64,000 nucleotides of DNA from Heterobasidion occidentale (GCA_039111635.1 JBCAQO010000013.1:1116001-1180000), one strand, 5' to 3'. Counted from the stretch's first letter, positions 11,769 through 27,681 are shown. The notes: generated by a model from the letters alone, not told the origin. Program-made: numbers and translations.

Positions 11769-12489
11769 TAGAGCAATCAATTTCAGGGAGCATCTTCAAG
11801 GTTTATTGAAGAGTAGAAGCGAAGATACTCTTCGACGATCGTTGCCTGTCGGAGCCACACAAAATGCAGGACAGATAAAACAGATGAATAAGTCTACCGC
11901 CTAAGACGAGGACAGTGGTTCACGAACACGTCAGGAAGTGGGTAGGATCAAATACACTCTGCTTACCACACAGATTTCGATGCCCAGAGCAAACTTTCGA
12001 GAGTTATGCTCTCCGAGATGATAGACAGCTGGAAAGAGACGCCGTCGCGCTTGATGAGCTACTTAGCGCATATCACAATCGATGCACGTGCGCGACGCGA
12101 GTCTGTGCAGTGTCTGTGCGCGCTAAGGCATTTATAACAGTTTGAGAGAGCGCATCGAAAACCGATCTAGCGCGACTGCAGATTCATTTTCGACTCATAT
12201 ATGATACGCAGCGAGGCATACACAAGGAACCCCTTGTGAAAATAAAGGTGCTCTACAGAATTTGGGCTCAGACGATGTGGATGAAAGGGTTCTTCCTCAA
12301 CACAGCACCGACAGCGGCACCCTGCCTTGGACACATGTAGACAATACACAGCTCCTGAATCAGAACGAGGAGAGGATGCACCGCACATTTCTGTTTTGTT
12401 ATCATTGAACGGTCAACGCAACTTCGTCACCGGTGGTTTATCTTCTGTATGCTGGTACAAGTGACACAGGTTCAAGGTAAGCTTGGGGA

Positions 12490-12580
12490 CACGTCCATAT
12501 CCCTGCCCGTGACGCAACACAGCAAGATCTCGCCTCGACAAAAAGTGCAAGGATGAGGTTTTGCATATGGTCCACCAATG
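12490..12580 (-). pseudogene. Scrap of a third F-box copy
   Basis: The minus strand around 12515-12565 reads CTTGCACTTTTTGTCGAGG, close to CTTGCACTTCCTGTCGAGG at the F-box start of copy A. Translated it gives LALFVEARSCC against LALPVEVISKIFMCC. Similarity fades within about 60 bases and no F-box second half follows. Probably a relic of a further tandem duplication between copies A and B. Confidence 0.35.
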
Positions 12581-13181
12581 ATCCTGTGATTTGCATTGCG
12601 ATTGCAATGACCTTTCTTCTGGCATACGGCACTATAAAGACGCCGGACAGCATATATGAGCGTATGAGCAATATCACTCACCGGAGGACCAAGGCGGGCA
12701 ACGATTCACGACAGAGTTCAAGATAACCGCGCACCGGTTTCTAAGAGCTTGTAGCTTCGGGTTGAAAGTTTTCGATTTTCTTCATATAATGTATGCGCAC
12801 ATGCGACCCGCAGGGTGAAGGAAGCCTTGTATATCGGGCGGGATGCGTGTTCTAGATGATAATTAGAGTAAGCGATCATTATCATGCAACATTTAGCACT
12901 GGAAGGACAGACTTACGGCGTTGGATGCACGGTGGGACTTGTTTGAAGAAGAACGGATGAGGGAGAGATGGTAGATGGGAAGGAAAAACATTCTTTGTCG
13001 CCATCTAGGCAATATACTCGAGATCAACAAGGGGTGTTTCACACTCAGCATAATCGAGGTCGGGGCCGGTCCCTAAAGGTGATGGCGTCTTTTTCGAGAC
13101 TATACCAGCTATAGCACCCTATTCGAGTCAGAGGCGGTCAGCAGGATACGCGACATAAGTATCTCAAAGAAAGACAAAGGA

Positions 13182-14602
13182 TCACGTACGTGTGCAACCG
13201 CCATCATTGTTACGGATTAGCCCTTCGACACAGCATCCCTCCAAGGCCGCGTTCAGCTTCTCCATCTTCGAGTGAGTGTCGTGACAAAAATATTGCAAAG
13301 GAAGGATAGGATCTCCACTTGCATCTATTGCATCGGAGGACAAGCGCCATCGTGACTCCACCACGTCAACCACGGAATCAATAAACCCGTCCGGAAGGTG
13401 CGGATAATGCAGAGGGCTTTGTATGGAAAGATGTTCGAGCAGCGTATTTTGGCCCGAGATGAGGCGCCCGTCGGGGGAGAAACAAAGGGTAAGGAGGCGA
13501 GGTCCAGTACAGAGAGGGGAACCAGAGATATCTGCAAGGAAATGATATTTGGGATGCATTGGAGTAAGCCTTGTAACCAGCCACAACTTGAACGCTCGTG
13601 TCAAAGATGCGCAGGGACTGAGAGCAATGTGAGAGGAAACCAAAGAGGGCGGCATCAAGTTCAACAGTGCCTTCATATCCGTAATTGTAAACCTGCATAC
13701 ATTGCAGACGAGGCGCAGCGAAGCAGGTGAGAAGGGCATCGAGTGAGTCCATCGCTGAAACGCTCAAATCCAGTAGACACTCCAGTTCGATGGGAGAACG
13801 AAGGCGCATGAATGTTTCTCTATGAAAGCCTAGGTTCAGGGATGTCAGCGTACTCCTTACTTTGTAGATGTCGATATAGTACTGAGGAAGTAGTTCGGTA
13901 TGCGTTTCCGGGCCCAGAGGTCTGTCGCATGAAAACACGAGCTCTTGAGATTTGGCCACGTTGGATACCACAGGATCACAAATGGATGATCGAACTCTGC
14001 TTCGCGGAGGGATGGTGCGTGGCCGATGGCTTCGAGGAATGGGACCTTTGCAAGATTTTCCCAGCGTGAGCGGATGGTTTCGTTTGAAAACCGAACCTTC
14101 TCGAGTATGGGAAAAGAGTCTCGTGCGACGATAGGGAATAAGTCATAGCGGAAGTCTAGACGCATCTCAACATTCTTCCAGCGACGAGAATGACGCAGGA
14201 GGATCGTCAGAGATTGGGTCATACTCTTGAGAAACCCTGTACAGGGGGACCACCAGAGACAAATCCACGGAACCAGAAAGAGACAATCAAGCCTGCAATG
14301 CGACGAAAAAAAGGTTCGATGGGAAATGTGACCGTGGCGGTAGACGTGGGAATCCAGGAGGGATCAGGGCACGAAAATATGAGTTGCATGAGAAGTCGGG
14401 AAGATGAATATATGACCACAATCGGGGTGTCGACAAAGCAACTTTCTTCCATCGCCTGCAGACCTGAGTGAAAACGATGGGAGCATTGCTTGGACATTGA
14501 CATATCCCTTAACAGGACAGAACACAGGAATATCTCCGAGATTATTTCGGCAGCAAGTGATGCCGTGAGGTCTGGCTGGCTGACATTGATATCTTTTGCC
14601 AT
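13182..14602 (-). pseudogene. F-box protein gene, copy B (nonsense and frameshifts)
   Basis: Starts at ATG 14602 (MAKDINVSQPDLTASLA) with the F-box first half AAEIISEIFLCSV. The second half NAPIVFTQVCRRWKKVALSTPRLW lies in another frame, one base out near 14488. The conserved tail of this region in copy A is ALQNWLSLSRS; here it reads ALQA-stop-LSLSGS, with TGA at 14287-14289 replacing the Trp codon. A further frame change near 14230 leads into SMTQSLTILLRHSRRW. The remaining exons keep the family pattern (ARDSFPILEKVRF, APRLQCMQV, FFGFLSHCSQSLRIFD-like, LISGQNTLLEHLSIQS). An alternative 131-nt intron would skip the TGA but would give an unrelated peptide. Best read as a pseudogene, tandem partner of copy A. 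Confidence 0.65.
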
Positions 14603-15402
14603 TTTCCTGCATGGAAAAATCATGTCAGTCGGAAGCTACGATCATGTAGCTGTTAAGCTTGAGAATCAGTAAACATACGTTCAGAAGACTGCTTATCTCT
14701 ATGTACGAGGCGGTGTTGATCACAGAATATGGCTTCCAAAACTGACGGGGTACCCTTCAGTCGATACATCACTTGTAGGCAGCAAGGAGGTCGGAATCTA
14801 CCTCCGAACTGCGAAACAGTTATATAAGGTTTCAAGTGACCTCTAGACGATGTGTCGTCAGAGAGTCAAGATTGGGGTCAACTGAAGAGAAGAAAGAGCT
14901 GCAAGAGACCAAGCTCGGCTGCAACGAACCATTTATGGGCACGGACCCTTCACGTGCTCGTGACCCACTTTTGCATGTCCGGATTTGAAGAAAGGAGTCG
15001 CAATCGAATATACGGCGGATCTCTACGCGACTCGACCGGTGATGTTGCACTTTCCCCTAATCTGCCATTTTGCGCAATTAAAGACAGTAAGGAAGACATC
15101 GGAGCCTGAGCCAAAGCCCGCATCTCTACCATTGTGAATAGTATTTCCTTCATGAATCTCCGGCCTTCTTTGGACTTTCTTGTGCGGTCCCAAATCGAGA
15201 AAGCGTTGTGAGAAATGGTAAATGTGCCACACCAGGTCGGACGAATCGGCTGAAAACATGCGCGGCAATCAGACCAAGGTACAATCAGATACAGTAATGA
15301 AAGGCGCCTTACATACCTCAAGTAGGCCAGACACAGCAGCATTCTTTCACTGATAGCTCGCCGAAGCACCTCGATCATGAAGACCCCATCACTCTCCTTG
15401 AT
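14603..15402. other. Region with one weak minus-strand reading frame
   Basis: No recognisable gene. The best candidate is a minus-strand frame from about 15390 to 14950 containing MIEVLRRAISERMLLCLAYL and, after an optional 67-nt intron with good GT-AG ends (GTATGT...TTTCAG), several frames of similar quality. I cannot choose between them and recognise no family. The rest is probably promoter and degenerate sequence. Confidence 0.3.
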
Positions 15403-16010
15403 CTAGAAAAATATGGCTACATACGCCGTCTGCTCTTGACCCCACGCGACGTGGTCAATAACGCACTCCATGTTGACGCCCAGAGAAACAGTCTCGGGTC
15501 GTATACGCCACATAGCCTGAGGTAAAAGTAAAACCATACACCCGCCTTCCTCCTAGATGCCAATGGAAGGCTGGAGGCCAGTGGGCGACAAGGACGTCAG
15601 CTTGGCCGGGCTTTCGAGACCATATTGATGGGAGGAACGCAGGAACGCGGAAGGACTGAAATAGACAAGAGCCACGACGTGGCGTGCCAGGATTTCCGTA
15701 CACATGCACAGTGCGCTTTCAGTTGATTAGTGATACCTATGTAGTTGGGATACACGGGTCTGGATGTGCTGCGAGAGTCCAATCGCGCGAGGAGGGCTCG
15801 GCCAAGGAGGTATCTATTACCCTCAATTAATATATTGGAGGGGTACGACTGCGCGTTGAGCCAGTTGAGCGCACCCAAAAGCTCCGCATATGGTCCAGGT
15901 TCAGTCTAATCACCTGCATGAACGAGGATATCTCTAGGTGGAAGAGAAGGAAGGGAGCGACGGGCATTGTGGGTGTCTGAGAAACGAACTGGACAGGTCT
16001 TTGGTGTTCA
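15403..16010 (-). pseudogene. Calcineurin-like metallophosphoesterase pseudogene
   Basis: The order of family motifs is clear: VRFSDTHNARRSLP (metal motif I, DxH), DILVHAGD (motif II), then LLGALNWLNAQS and ILIEGNRYLLG where GNHD is expected, TVHVYGNPGTPRRG, DVLVAHWPPAF (the THxPP-type His motif), and a WRIRPETVSLGVNM tail where GHxH should be. It is dead on three counts: an in-frame TAG at 15906-15908 right after HAGD, GNHD changed to GNRY, and GHxH changed to GVNM. Intact family members are about 250-300 residues and hydrolyse phosphoesters with two metals; this copy could not. A 40-nt intron after RSTSRP explains one frame change, but a later change needs an implausible 25-nt intron. Confidence 0.75.
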
Positions 16011-16616
16011 GACTTATTGCCCAGGAAAAGGCTATACACGAGGACATCTTGACGGCAAGCATACGCCCATCTAGCGGTGAAGAAGAGAAGAAGAGATGGG
16101 TAGAATTGCTCCCAGATAGTGGTGAGTTCGCCGGTGCGGTTGACTATGGCTGTCTACTGTGCGCATGGGATCAATATTCTCACGCTCGAATTTTCGAAAA
16201 CGCAAAACGCTTGCGCAACGTCTCACGAAAACTGATACTACAGTAAGTGCTTAGCGCTAAGTACGAGTAGCTACGAGCAGCTGCTGTATCTGTATCTCAT
16301 ATCTAGTACTCGGGTTTTATCTTTAGAATCGATCCATTCTTAGACTGGTCGAACATAGACGCCATGCACTTTCCGAGTCTCCGCTGAACCAGACCAGCCT
16401 TCAAGTATCACTCCAGAACCGAGAGGACACTGCCGCAGCGGAGAAGAGATAATAATACATGAATACTGAGTGACCGATATTCCCCTGACGCACCAAAATC
16501 CCAGAGATATTATAATGCCCAAACTACCCGACAGCACCCGACAGTCCTTCGTGATCAGCTCTACAAAGCCTTTCTCCTTCCTTGCCCTCTGCCTGGATTC
16601 CCATGCAGATCTGTCC

Positions 16617-20073
<3,457 letters not shown>

Positions 20074-21232
20074 GGAATTTTGGCCCGCTTTTCCGCGTGC
20101 TAAACGGGAGAGCGCGGGTTTGTATCCCAATCACCTGCAGCATCTCGGTTTATATCATCCTACCCTTAAACGCCAGGCAACATACATATATGCGAAGTAT
20201 ACCCGTTCTGGGACCTGCAAAAACCTCCACAACGGCACCCCTCGCATGCGTTGCACAACGCATCTAGTTAATTCCGCTGCAACGCACTTTCTAGGCGTGA
20301 GACCGATCCACGAGAGCTGCACACACACGGAGCGCCTTCAACCGGAAACAAATCGGATGCGGAGAACAACATCAAAAAGCTCGCGTGACCATGACCAAGT
20401 GAAAACAAGCACCGCCGGCTGGTGCTTAATCGCCGACAATACGACGGTGTTGTGGGGTAATTAGGCAACGAGGATAGATCGAACCTGAAGAACTGAAGTC
20501 TGAAACTCGGATCATATGGACACGCGACAATTTGACTTACTTTGGCTCCCTTGATTCAAGAATAGTGTAGATACCGAGCGAGAGCACGCCCAGAGCATAC
20601 GGGGAAGGCGTATGTTGTAACCGAATTTGCACCGACCAATTTCCATCGTTCTTTCAAAGGCCATAAAGAGTGTGTTACAAGCTCGAGATGCATCGTCTGC
20701 AAGAAGGACTTCCGACACGATACAAAAAAAGCTGCGAATAGGAACAGGTCGAAGTAAGTAGAAGCTTGAGAATAACGACGCACTAGCAAATGTTTATCTT
20801 AACATGGAATAGTCGATGTGACAATCCCGGAAGGTGGGCGGAGACATTCAAACGAAGAGATTCCAAATGAGTCGAATAACCATAGAGAATCATGGTGCAA
20901 GGAATGGGGAGTGGGTAAAGGATTCACTCCTGGCCAAACTGTTCAGTGAAACTTATCCGTCTCGACGAGAAGGATACGATCGCGTGCCCTAGGCACATGG
21001 CCTTCACTCTGTCCTCAGATCACAAAGATGGTGCTGAGGGCCCAAAGGACAGGCACATGGCCGAGTCATCAGGAGAGCTGTAGAAGATGGATAGTAGGGG
21101 GGCTTAAACATCCTGGTTTGGCTTCGAGCGTAACCTAAGGAGAGAGAAATTCGAGGTATAAACACTGACAAGCGTTGAACGTTGACCAGTACATATGCAG
21201 CATATCACAGGTCCTTATGTGCGCGATGAAAC
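20074..21232. other. Intergenic region
   Basis: Holds the cellobiose dehydrogenase promoter (left part) and the 3' flank of the V-ATPase gene (right part). I see no gene with motifs or phase-linked exons. Confidence 0.45.
20149..20156 (-). promoter_or_regulatory. TATA box candidate for cellobiose dehydrogenase
   Basis: Reads GATATAAA on the minus strand, about 80 bases upstream of the ATG at 20073, at the expected distance for a short-leader secreted-enzyme gene. Confidence 0.45.
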
Positions 21233-22240
21233 CTACGTGAAGAACTTGCGATTCTCGTTCGGGCCAAATAGATCATGCCGAATCTCTGGCAGCATCTACA
21301 GCATGGATAAGATGAGACTGGGCCGCAGGAGGGCATCGTGATATGAGGAATGAACCTACCCTGTCCTCGAGAAGCCTCAGACGTTCGTCAAGAGTGTTAT
21401 TGACCTGGATCCGCCTTGTACCACTCGTGAGTTTTACACCACCAGCTCTGCAAGGAGTCAAAAACGTCAGCATAACAGTAGGATCCTCGTCTCCTCATGC
21501 GTTTAGTACTCACAATTCATCACTCAGCGTTGCTTCAATCACGACTTCCACATCTCTCCCACTAATTTCAACAAAACTCTTTTTCGCTGCCTCAGCCGCT
21601 TGACTGACTACTTCCTCATCCTTCGCACGAGCATAAACAGTGACGTCAGGCTCAAGAATCTGAAGTAGACCCTGAACAATAACACCCTCGAGGAACTGAA
21701 CATAACGACCCTCATCTTCCGCAAGCTCTAAAATCGCTGAGCGGGCAGTGTTGAAAAGCTCCTGCAAATGCTCCTCACGGCGGTGAAGAAGCTTCAGACG
21801 AGACTTGTTTGTCAGGGTTGATTGCGCGCTGGTGCGTGGACGAGATCTGAGGATCGCAATTTGGTAGTTATCTGAAAGGAAACGTACATCTTCTGAGCGG
21901 TCTCAGAACCTTTGCGCCTCTTCTCGTACTGAGCATCGATGGCCTGCTGTTCTTGTTTGACAAGCTTCGCCTGATAGCAATACCGTGAGCGGTCCAAAAC
22001 TAGCACAATTCGGGCCTGTCTCGAAGGCTTTTGAGCTGAATTACGAACCTTTTCTATCGCAAACTCCTCATCCGCCTTCACTCGTATCTCGCGGCCCTTC
22101 TCCATTGCCTCCTGTTTGATGAACGCGACCTACTCCAGAGGAAATAGGTTGAAAGTTGTAGGTTACAAAGTAGCACGATCACGAACCATTTTGGTCATCT
22201 CACTGAGAACTTCATCGTCATTGAGCGGGCGAGATGTCAT
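21233..22240 (-). CDS. vma4: V-type proton ATPase subunit E
   Basis: Peripheral-stalk subunit of the vacuolar proton pump, joining the catalytic V1 head to the membrane sector. The first exon (22240-22187) encodes MTSRPLNDDEVLSEMTKM, then VAFIKQEAMEKGREIRVKADE, then LVKQEQQAIDAQYEKRRKGSE. These form the long coiled coil shared by all fungal subunit E proteins. The globular C-terminal part reads LFNTARSAILELAEDEGRYV, VQGLLQILEPDVTVYARAKD and GGVKLTSGTRRIQVNNTLDE. The last exon is MLPEIRHDLFGPNENRKFFT and stop at 21233-21235. Motif order, length (about 225 residues) and the canonical C-terminus make this an intact housekeeping gene with several short introns. Confidence 0.95.
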
Positions 22241-22486
22241 CTTGATTATAGATGATGTTGGTGCTATAGCGAGAGCGGCAAGGAGAGAAGTAGACGAGAC
22301 ACTGGCGAGGTTAGTAAATGACTTACATAACCACACACACTCCAATACGACATCTTCCAGCGGTCTCCAAGCTTCAAGCTTCAAGCTTCAAATTTCGTCT
22401 CGAATGACAAAAGTATTAAAATTACGGGTATCCAACAATGTGGTTCGGATTCCATGAACAGAGGCAAAACTTCGACTGTGGAAATT

Positions 22487-22556
22487 GCATTAAGAGGGAA
22501 TCGAACCCTCGGCGGGTCGATGGCAACGACCCAGGTTACCACTACCCCATTAATGC
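22487..22556 (-). tRNA. tRNA-Gly (anticodon GCC)
   Basis: On the minus strand a perfect 7-bp acceptor stem (GCATTAA with TTAATGC) encloses a D arm GGGT-AGTGGTA-ACCT, an anticodon arm GGTCG-TTGCCAT-CGACC with anticodon GCC, and a T arm GAGGG-TTCGATT-CCCTC. Total length is 70 nt without CCA, and no intron is present. The internal A and B box sequences (TAGTGGTA region and GGTTCGATTCC) are standard for RNA polymerase III. It lies between the V-ATPase start and the end of the GH95 gene. Confidence 0.95.
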
Positions 22557-22700
22557 CTGAGAGACCTGCGACCAAACGTCCCTAACCAGGTGATTCCATT
22601 CATGAATATTCAATTGTTTCCGAATAATCTCAACAAGAACATGTTCATGGAAATACAATAGACACTCGTCAATTCCCATGTATCAGCATCAAAATGGATC

Positions 22701-25700
22701 TCAAAATGAGATCAGGTGTGTGGCGGACCCTCCTGTCCAGAAGCTGCTGATGACTTCGCCAGCATACACAACGTTCACCGACCTCGGTTGCGCCGCACGG
22801 TCAGAGAAGATGGTTGCTTTCGTGGGCTTGCCACTGCTCCATTGCATGTCCAATCTCAACCCACCACGGATGCGTGCGCCTGTGATAGATCCTGATGACC
22901 ATTTGCTCGGCAGCGCAGGCAAGAGGGTTACGGTGAGATCACTTGAGTAGGAGGCAACGTCTGGTGCTTGAACAAGCGCATTCTATGCGAAGTGTCACGA
23001 ATTAACTCCAGCACAATGTTGACAGAATGAGGTGCTCACCATGACAGCAGCAGGGTATCCCAAATTTGCGTCGATCTGAAAGATTGTGCTGCCCGACGAA
23101 TAAAGACTGAACAGATTTGTAGCATAGTTGATATCAATTGCATACTGAAAAGCCCCGTATGGGTCACATAGATCAGCTCATTTGAAGGACAGAGAGCAGC
23201 TTGATGAGACACCACACACCGACAATTCATGATAGAACTCCGTTGCATTCTTCAACTGTGCCCATGCCGCCGCGCGCCAAATCTTCTCCCAGCCCGAATC
23301 CGCATCTGGTCCAGTACCATTACCGCGATGGATCAAGCTGATGGTTGCCGCACCCAAGACATCAGCTTGAGTGTAGTTTATGCCTGTCTGCACAGCGGGA
23401 TCAAAGTTTGCGACAGCGTAGCCTGGGTACAGTCCGACAAGGTGCGAGAGATGGCGATGAGTGTCCGTCGGAGAGTCCATATCGAACTTCCATTCTGTTC
23501 AAAAATCGATTATCACTTATGACAGGAATGAATGAATGAGACGCAATGAACATACCTTGTAATTGGCCCCAAGAGCCGATGTGAATACCCTTATCCATTT
23601 GAGCTCGGACTTGCTTCACCTCTGGGAGACGAAGACATGAGGATCAGACCTGGTAAATTGCTGCTCATGACATACGATTGAGGAAGGCTTGATCTGTGTC
23701 TCCTGACGCTGCAAATCCCTTCTCCGCCGCATTGAGCAACTGCCAGATAAGCTGTTGCGCATGGGCGCATCCTGCCGAAGGCGTTAAAAGGACGAAATAA
23801 ATGTTGAAGAAGACCTACCAAACGTAATAGGAGTTTGCTCTGGAGAGTTACATGGCGCAACCACGAGGGTGGAGTCGTTGAAGTGCTCATCCGGGATGAG
23901 CTTCTCCAAGTGAAATTCGGCCACGCCCTATGCAAGCGGCAGCGTGAGGACACTGATCTCATGCGTGGATCACGCTTGAAGGATGGTTCACCTTGAGAAG
24001 GGGCCAGCCCTGATCTCTCCACCAGGCGACGTCGCCGGTATAGTCAAAATGATCCCAAACATGAAGCATCTAAGGAGACTATTTAGCTAGCTATGGGTTT
24101 GAAAGATGTGCTAAGCTCACCATCCAAACTGCCGATTCTACAGAAAAATAAATACATGACATACAAGCATTATAACGAACACATACCAGGATAGTCTGCC
24201 CACTGAGCAGAATTACCAGAAAGCTTCATTCCAGTATGCCCAAATATCTGCAATGAATCTTCATTAGCTATGGCTCTAGACCTTCGCGATCAGAACTAAC
24301 GTTCATCTAGAGCGAGACATCGATTAAATATAGAAATGACGTCTGTATGAAATGGACATACCTCATTATGAGTGACCCAACCCTTGCTGATATTGTATGT
24401 TATCTGGGCGGTCTCAGCACCCCGAGGTGCCCAAGTCTTCTACTCACCATTATCAGATTGATTTCAAAAAAGGAAAACGTGGAGAGGAGGTGACATGCCT
24501 CCATATAATCCCACAAAGATTGTGATACATCTAAGCCTGTCGTCTCAGCGGCCCAATAATTCATTTGAGTGTTGATATTAGCATCTACATTATGAGAAAC
24601 GTGTCAGTACACTAGTTTCCTTTGTAACGGTGAAAATGCTTACGATAGTCTTCACGTCGCCACGATAGATAATGATCAACAACGGCAAATTGACATCACC
24701 GCCTCAGACATGCTCACCTGCGCTCCAAGGGTTTGAAGTTCCGTCCGCCCATTTGCCTTGCAGATTCGCTGGCAAAGTCCCCCTCGCACTTCCCACGAGC
24801 AGATATCTCCCGAAATTGAACAACAACCACTCCACATATGGATCCCCCACGTCCGTCGTATAGGCATTGTACAATTCGTCCGTCGGCGTATTGAAATCCG
24901 GCTTCTGACCCAAGGAAAGTTCGAATCCGCCGTATACCTTCTGGTGGTCGGTCACATGCTGCGAAAGGAGTGACGCGTAGGCGGACGAAGGTGTAGTCGC
25001 GTTGAGGTTGGAAGGAGCGGCAGTAGAGATGATGGTGACAAGCTTAGCATGCGGATCGGCTCCCTGGAACGAGAATCCGTGCGCTACGTCGCCCGCATCC
25101 AAGGAATAGTCGGTGTCGCCGACCCACGTGATCCAAGCCTCTTGTGCTCCAACTACGGACACTGTCGCGTTGGCGGTACCGTCAGTGGTGGAAGTACAAG
25201 TGATTTTCGGGATGACACCGGAAGATGAGGAGGTGGCCTGGACGCGCCCAAGTATCTCATAGGTCATCCCTGGATCCGCGACCTTTCCGCGAACCTGAAG
25301 TGTAGACTCATCAAGGCAGGTGATGTTGGGTGTTGGAAGTCCATCCTCCGTGTAGGGAGAGAAGGCATACGTTAAGCCGGGAAGCGAGGATGTCGTCGTA
25401 TTGATGTGCTCGACGCATGCTTGTGCTGGGTGTGAGCAGAACGACGTCCTGTATATAACAATTTGTCACTGGACATCGAAGATCTCTGTAGACGAACGTA
25501 CCGAATGAAAGAACTGCCATTTTGGGTCCATTGTGTATGGACAAGGGCGGAGTCCATATCCAACCACCTCCCGTAGTCAGAAACAGTTCCAGTGATATCA
25601 AGAGTGGAAATCAAATATCCAGCGCCGGCGTATGAGCCTTCCCGGATCAAAGCGAAAAAAATGTCAGTGTGGAGTTCGCAGCAAGCGTATTGTCATACCC

Positions 25701-26263
25701 ACCATAAGCACCAATTGGGGCAGCAAGTACTTCGACATCTGCATTAAAGCCGGTGAAAACAAGACATAAGCAAGAAGAACGTAAGCGTACTATCAATGGT
25801 TGCTGTCGGGCTTGAGAAGATAGCAGAACGGATATTGCGCATATCCTGGGCTAATGCTGCTTGTTGATCAAATGCCTTGTTGCTCCCATTATATGACTAT
25901 TTACGCAAACATTATTCATGGATTCGACCTGAAAAGGAGTTAATCATTGCTTACAGGATCTTCAAACGGTCCACCACTCCAAAGCGACTCAATGTTCAGC
26001 TGTGTAACTTCCCTGTCTGTCCCACCAGGAATCATTGCTATACCAAAAGAATTGATCAAAACCGACTTTTTAACATGGAAAGTGGTATATTTACCCGCGA
26101 GATACCCATTGCCGATCGGTAGAAACTCCGATTGCCAGGAACTTCCAGGGGCAGTGTACCAGAGACCATTACCCGAACTGGGAAAGCCGGAGGGCGCAGA
26201 TAAAGCTATGCGTGATCCAAGTAGCAAGGAGAGAGTCTCCAAGACAAAACACCGCAACCGCAT
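22701..26263 (-). CDS. Secreted GH95-family alpha-L-fucosidase
   Basis: Predicted glycoside hydrolase family 95 enzyme acting on alpha-linked fucose (or galactose) of plant polysaccharides by inversion. The chosen start at 26263 gives MRLRCFVLETLSLLLGSRIA, a signal peptide followed by SAPSGFPSSGNGLWYTAPG. The same frame is open upstream to an ATG at 26446, which would add 61 residues with a membrane-anchor-like segment; the signal-peptide start is more usual. Motifs in order: LPIGNGYLAG, TQLNIESLWSGGPFEDP, GSYAGAGYLISTLDI, GDPYVEWLLFNFGRYLL, NLQGKWADGTSNPWSAD (family hallmark before the active-site region), DSPTDTHRHLSHLVGLYPG, GWEKIWRAAAWAQL and IFQIDANLGYPAAV. It ends SATHLISF. Many short introns; I found no frame break in the parts I followed. 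Confidence 0.93.
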
Positions 26264-27157
26264 ACTGAGAGACCAGAGAATGCGCAAGGAAGTGGTATCA
26301 AAGTTGACGAATATGATAAGGGCAAAGACAAGGCCGATGAGGCGCAGGACAGCATTGGATTTGCGCGGACGGAGAGGGTTTATAACATTGTGCACCGGAA
26401 GTGCGCTACCGCCCTGCAGGGCAGAGCGGGTGGTTTGGACCCCCATGACGCGTCACTAGGTTTCTGTTTTCTCTATGCCAGCAACAGAATCAGCGAAGTA
26501 CGCGCGTCGCGAGCACTATGGGGCGTACAGGTCTAATTGGAAGTTTCAGGCGAACTAGCGAGCATGCAGCTACGTATCGACTTTCGAGGCGCGTGATCGA
26601 GATGCTTCACGTGCTTGAAGTAGAGCGGCAAGGGATTCGGTCGATTAGGAGATGGGCAATGATGAGAAGATGGGCCAATGCCGTACCATGCGCTACGCGA
26701 GCAGCTAGCAGCGTCGAAGGGGTTGAAAGAGGTAGTGATCATTGATGTCAGCATGTATGGGCAGCGGAACTAGAGAGGAGGACAGATCCCTCGTACCTAT
26801 GTATGCGTATAGTTGACTTGACAGAACCCAAGTTTCTCCAACGAAGAGTGTTCAATAGGTTTAACGTCTAGAAATAGTGTGTCAACACATGAGCATGAGC
26901 AAGCATCAGAGGCGGACGCACCCAATAATGGAAGAACGGGAGGAGTAAGATTCGTTAGGCCGCGAAGCTGCCAGTAGTCCAACCAAGAAGAAGGAATAGG
27001 GACTTGTGAGGACCAGAAAAATCCTTAGGATCAGCCTGACCATAGTTGTTAGCACTGTTGGTAGGCGAGGAGAGAGTATACAGAAGAGCCGAACCCAACC
27101 GCAATTGCGTTGCACTCAGAGAAAGCAATCGCCCCGCGGGGCCCCATTCAGGATGGC

Positions 27158-27681
27158 TTAGTCATAGCCCGTCATAGCGATGTCATAGCGCAGCTCGCGC
27201 GCTTGATCAATCAACAACAGTTCTGCAACCATGCTTCGACATGCTGGAGAGCTATCGGGGCATTGCTCTACACAGAGGAAAGGGACATTCCCGCGGATTA
27301 AAGGAACATATGTTGGAAATATAAGAATCACAGCGAGGGGACTATCACGGTCGCCAAAGAGCACAGCTCACCGACACAGCACATCCATGGACATCCCCTG
27401 CTCCAGCACCTGGCTCATCTCTAACCCCCTTATTAGTACATACGGATCTCCATCGAAATGCAAACTTTGATAGTTGGGAGTTGGACGTGGTGACGGGATG
27501 AAATCGTGAATCTCACTGTGTGCCCATTCAAGAAGAAACGAGCACCTAGATGAATGGACCTGTGCGTGACAATTAGATATTATTCAGGGCAGATATCCAG
27601 ACTACATAGCGACAGAACAGCCAAAGTCGAAGAGATCAAGAAGAAGCGGGAGAAGAGGAAGATAAGAAGTCGAAAACGCAT
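27158..27681 (-). CDS. Candidate short secreted or membrane protein, unrecognised
   Basis: A 21-residue hydrophobic N-terminus (MRFRLLIFLFSRFFLISSTL, ATG at 27681) ends at a phase-0 donor. A 59-nt intron with a CTAAT branch site joins it to an exon at 27559-27372 reading RCSFLLEWAHSEIHDF, LHFDGDPYVLIRGLEM and QVLEQGMSMDVLCR. A good GTGAGC donor follows. Downstream, CPDSSPACRSMVAELLLIDQ and RELRYDIAMTGYD (stop at 27158) look coding, but the joining splice is unclear: the simplest intron would be only 30 nt. The composition is protein-like and the pattern resembles lineage-specific basidiomycete hypotheticals. The start lies at the edge of the duplicated block at 27670. No function can be assigned. 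Confidence 0.35.

Noticed and set aside
15938..16246. Plus-strand frame with EEEKKRWVELLPDSGE
   Set aside because: Lies antisense to the phosphoesterase relic and its upstream region; no homologous motif and no support for a gene.
26264..26446. Upstream in-frame ATG for the GH95 gene adding a membrane anchor
   Set aside because: The internal ATG at 26263 gives a standard signal peptide directly before the family's usual mature start; a double hydrophobic N-terminus is less likely, though not excluded.
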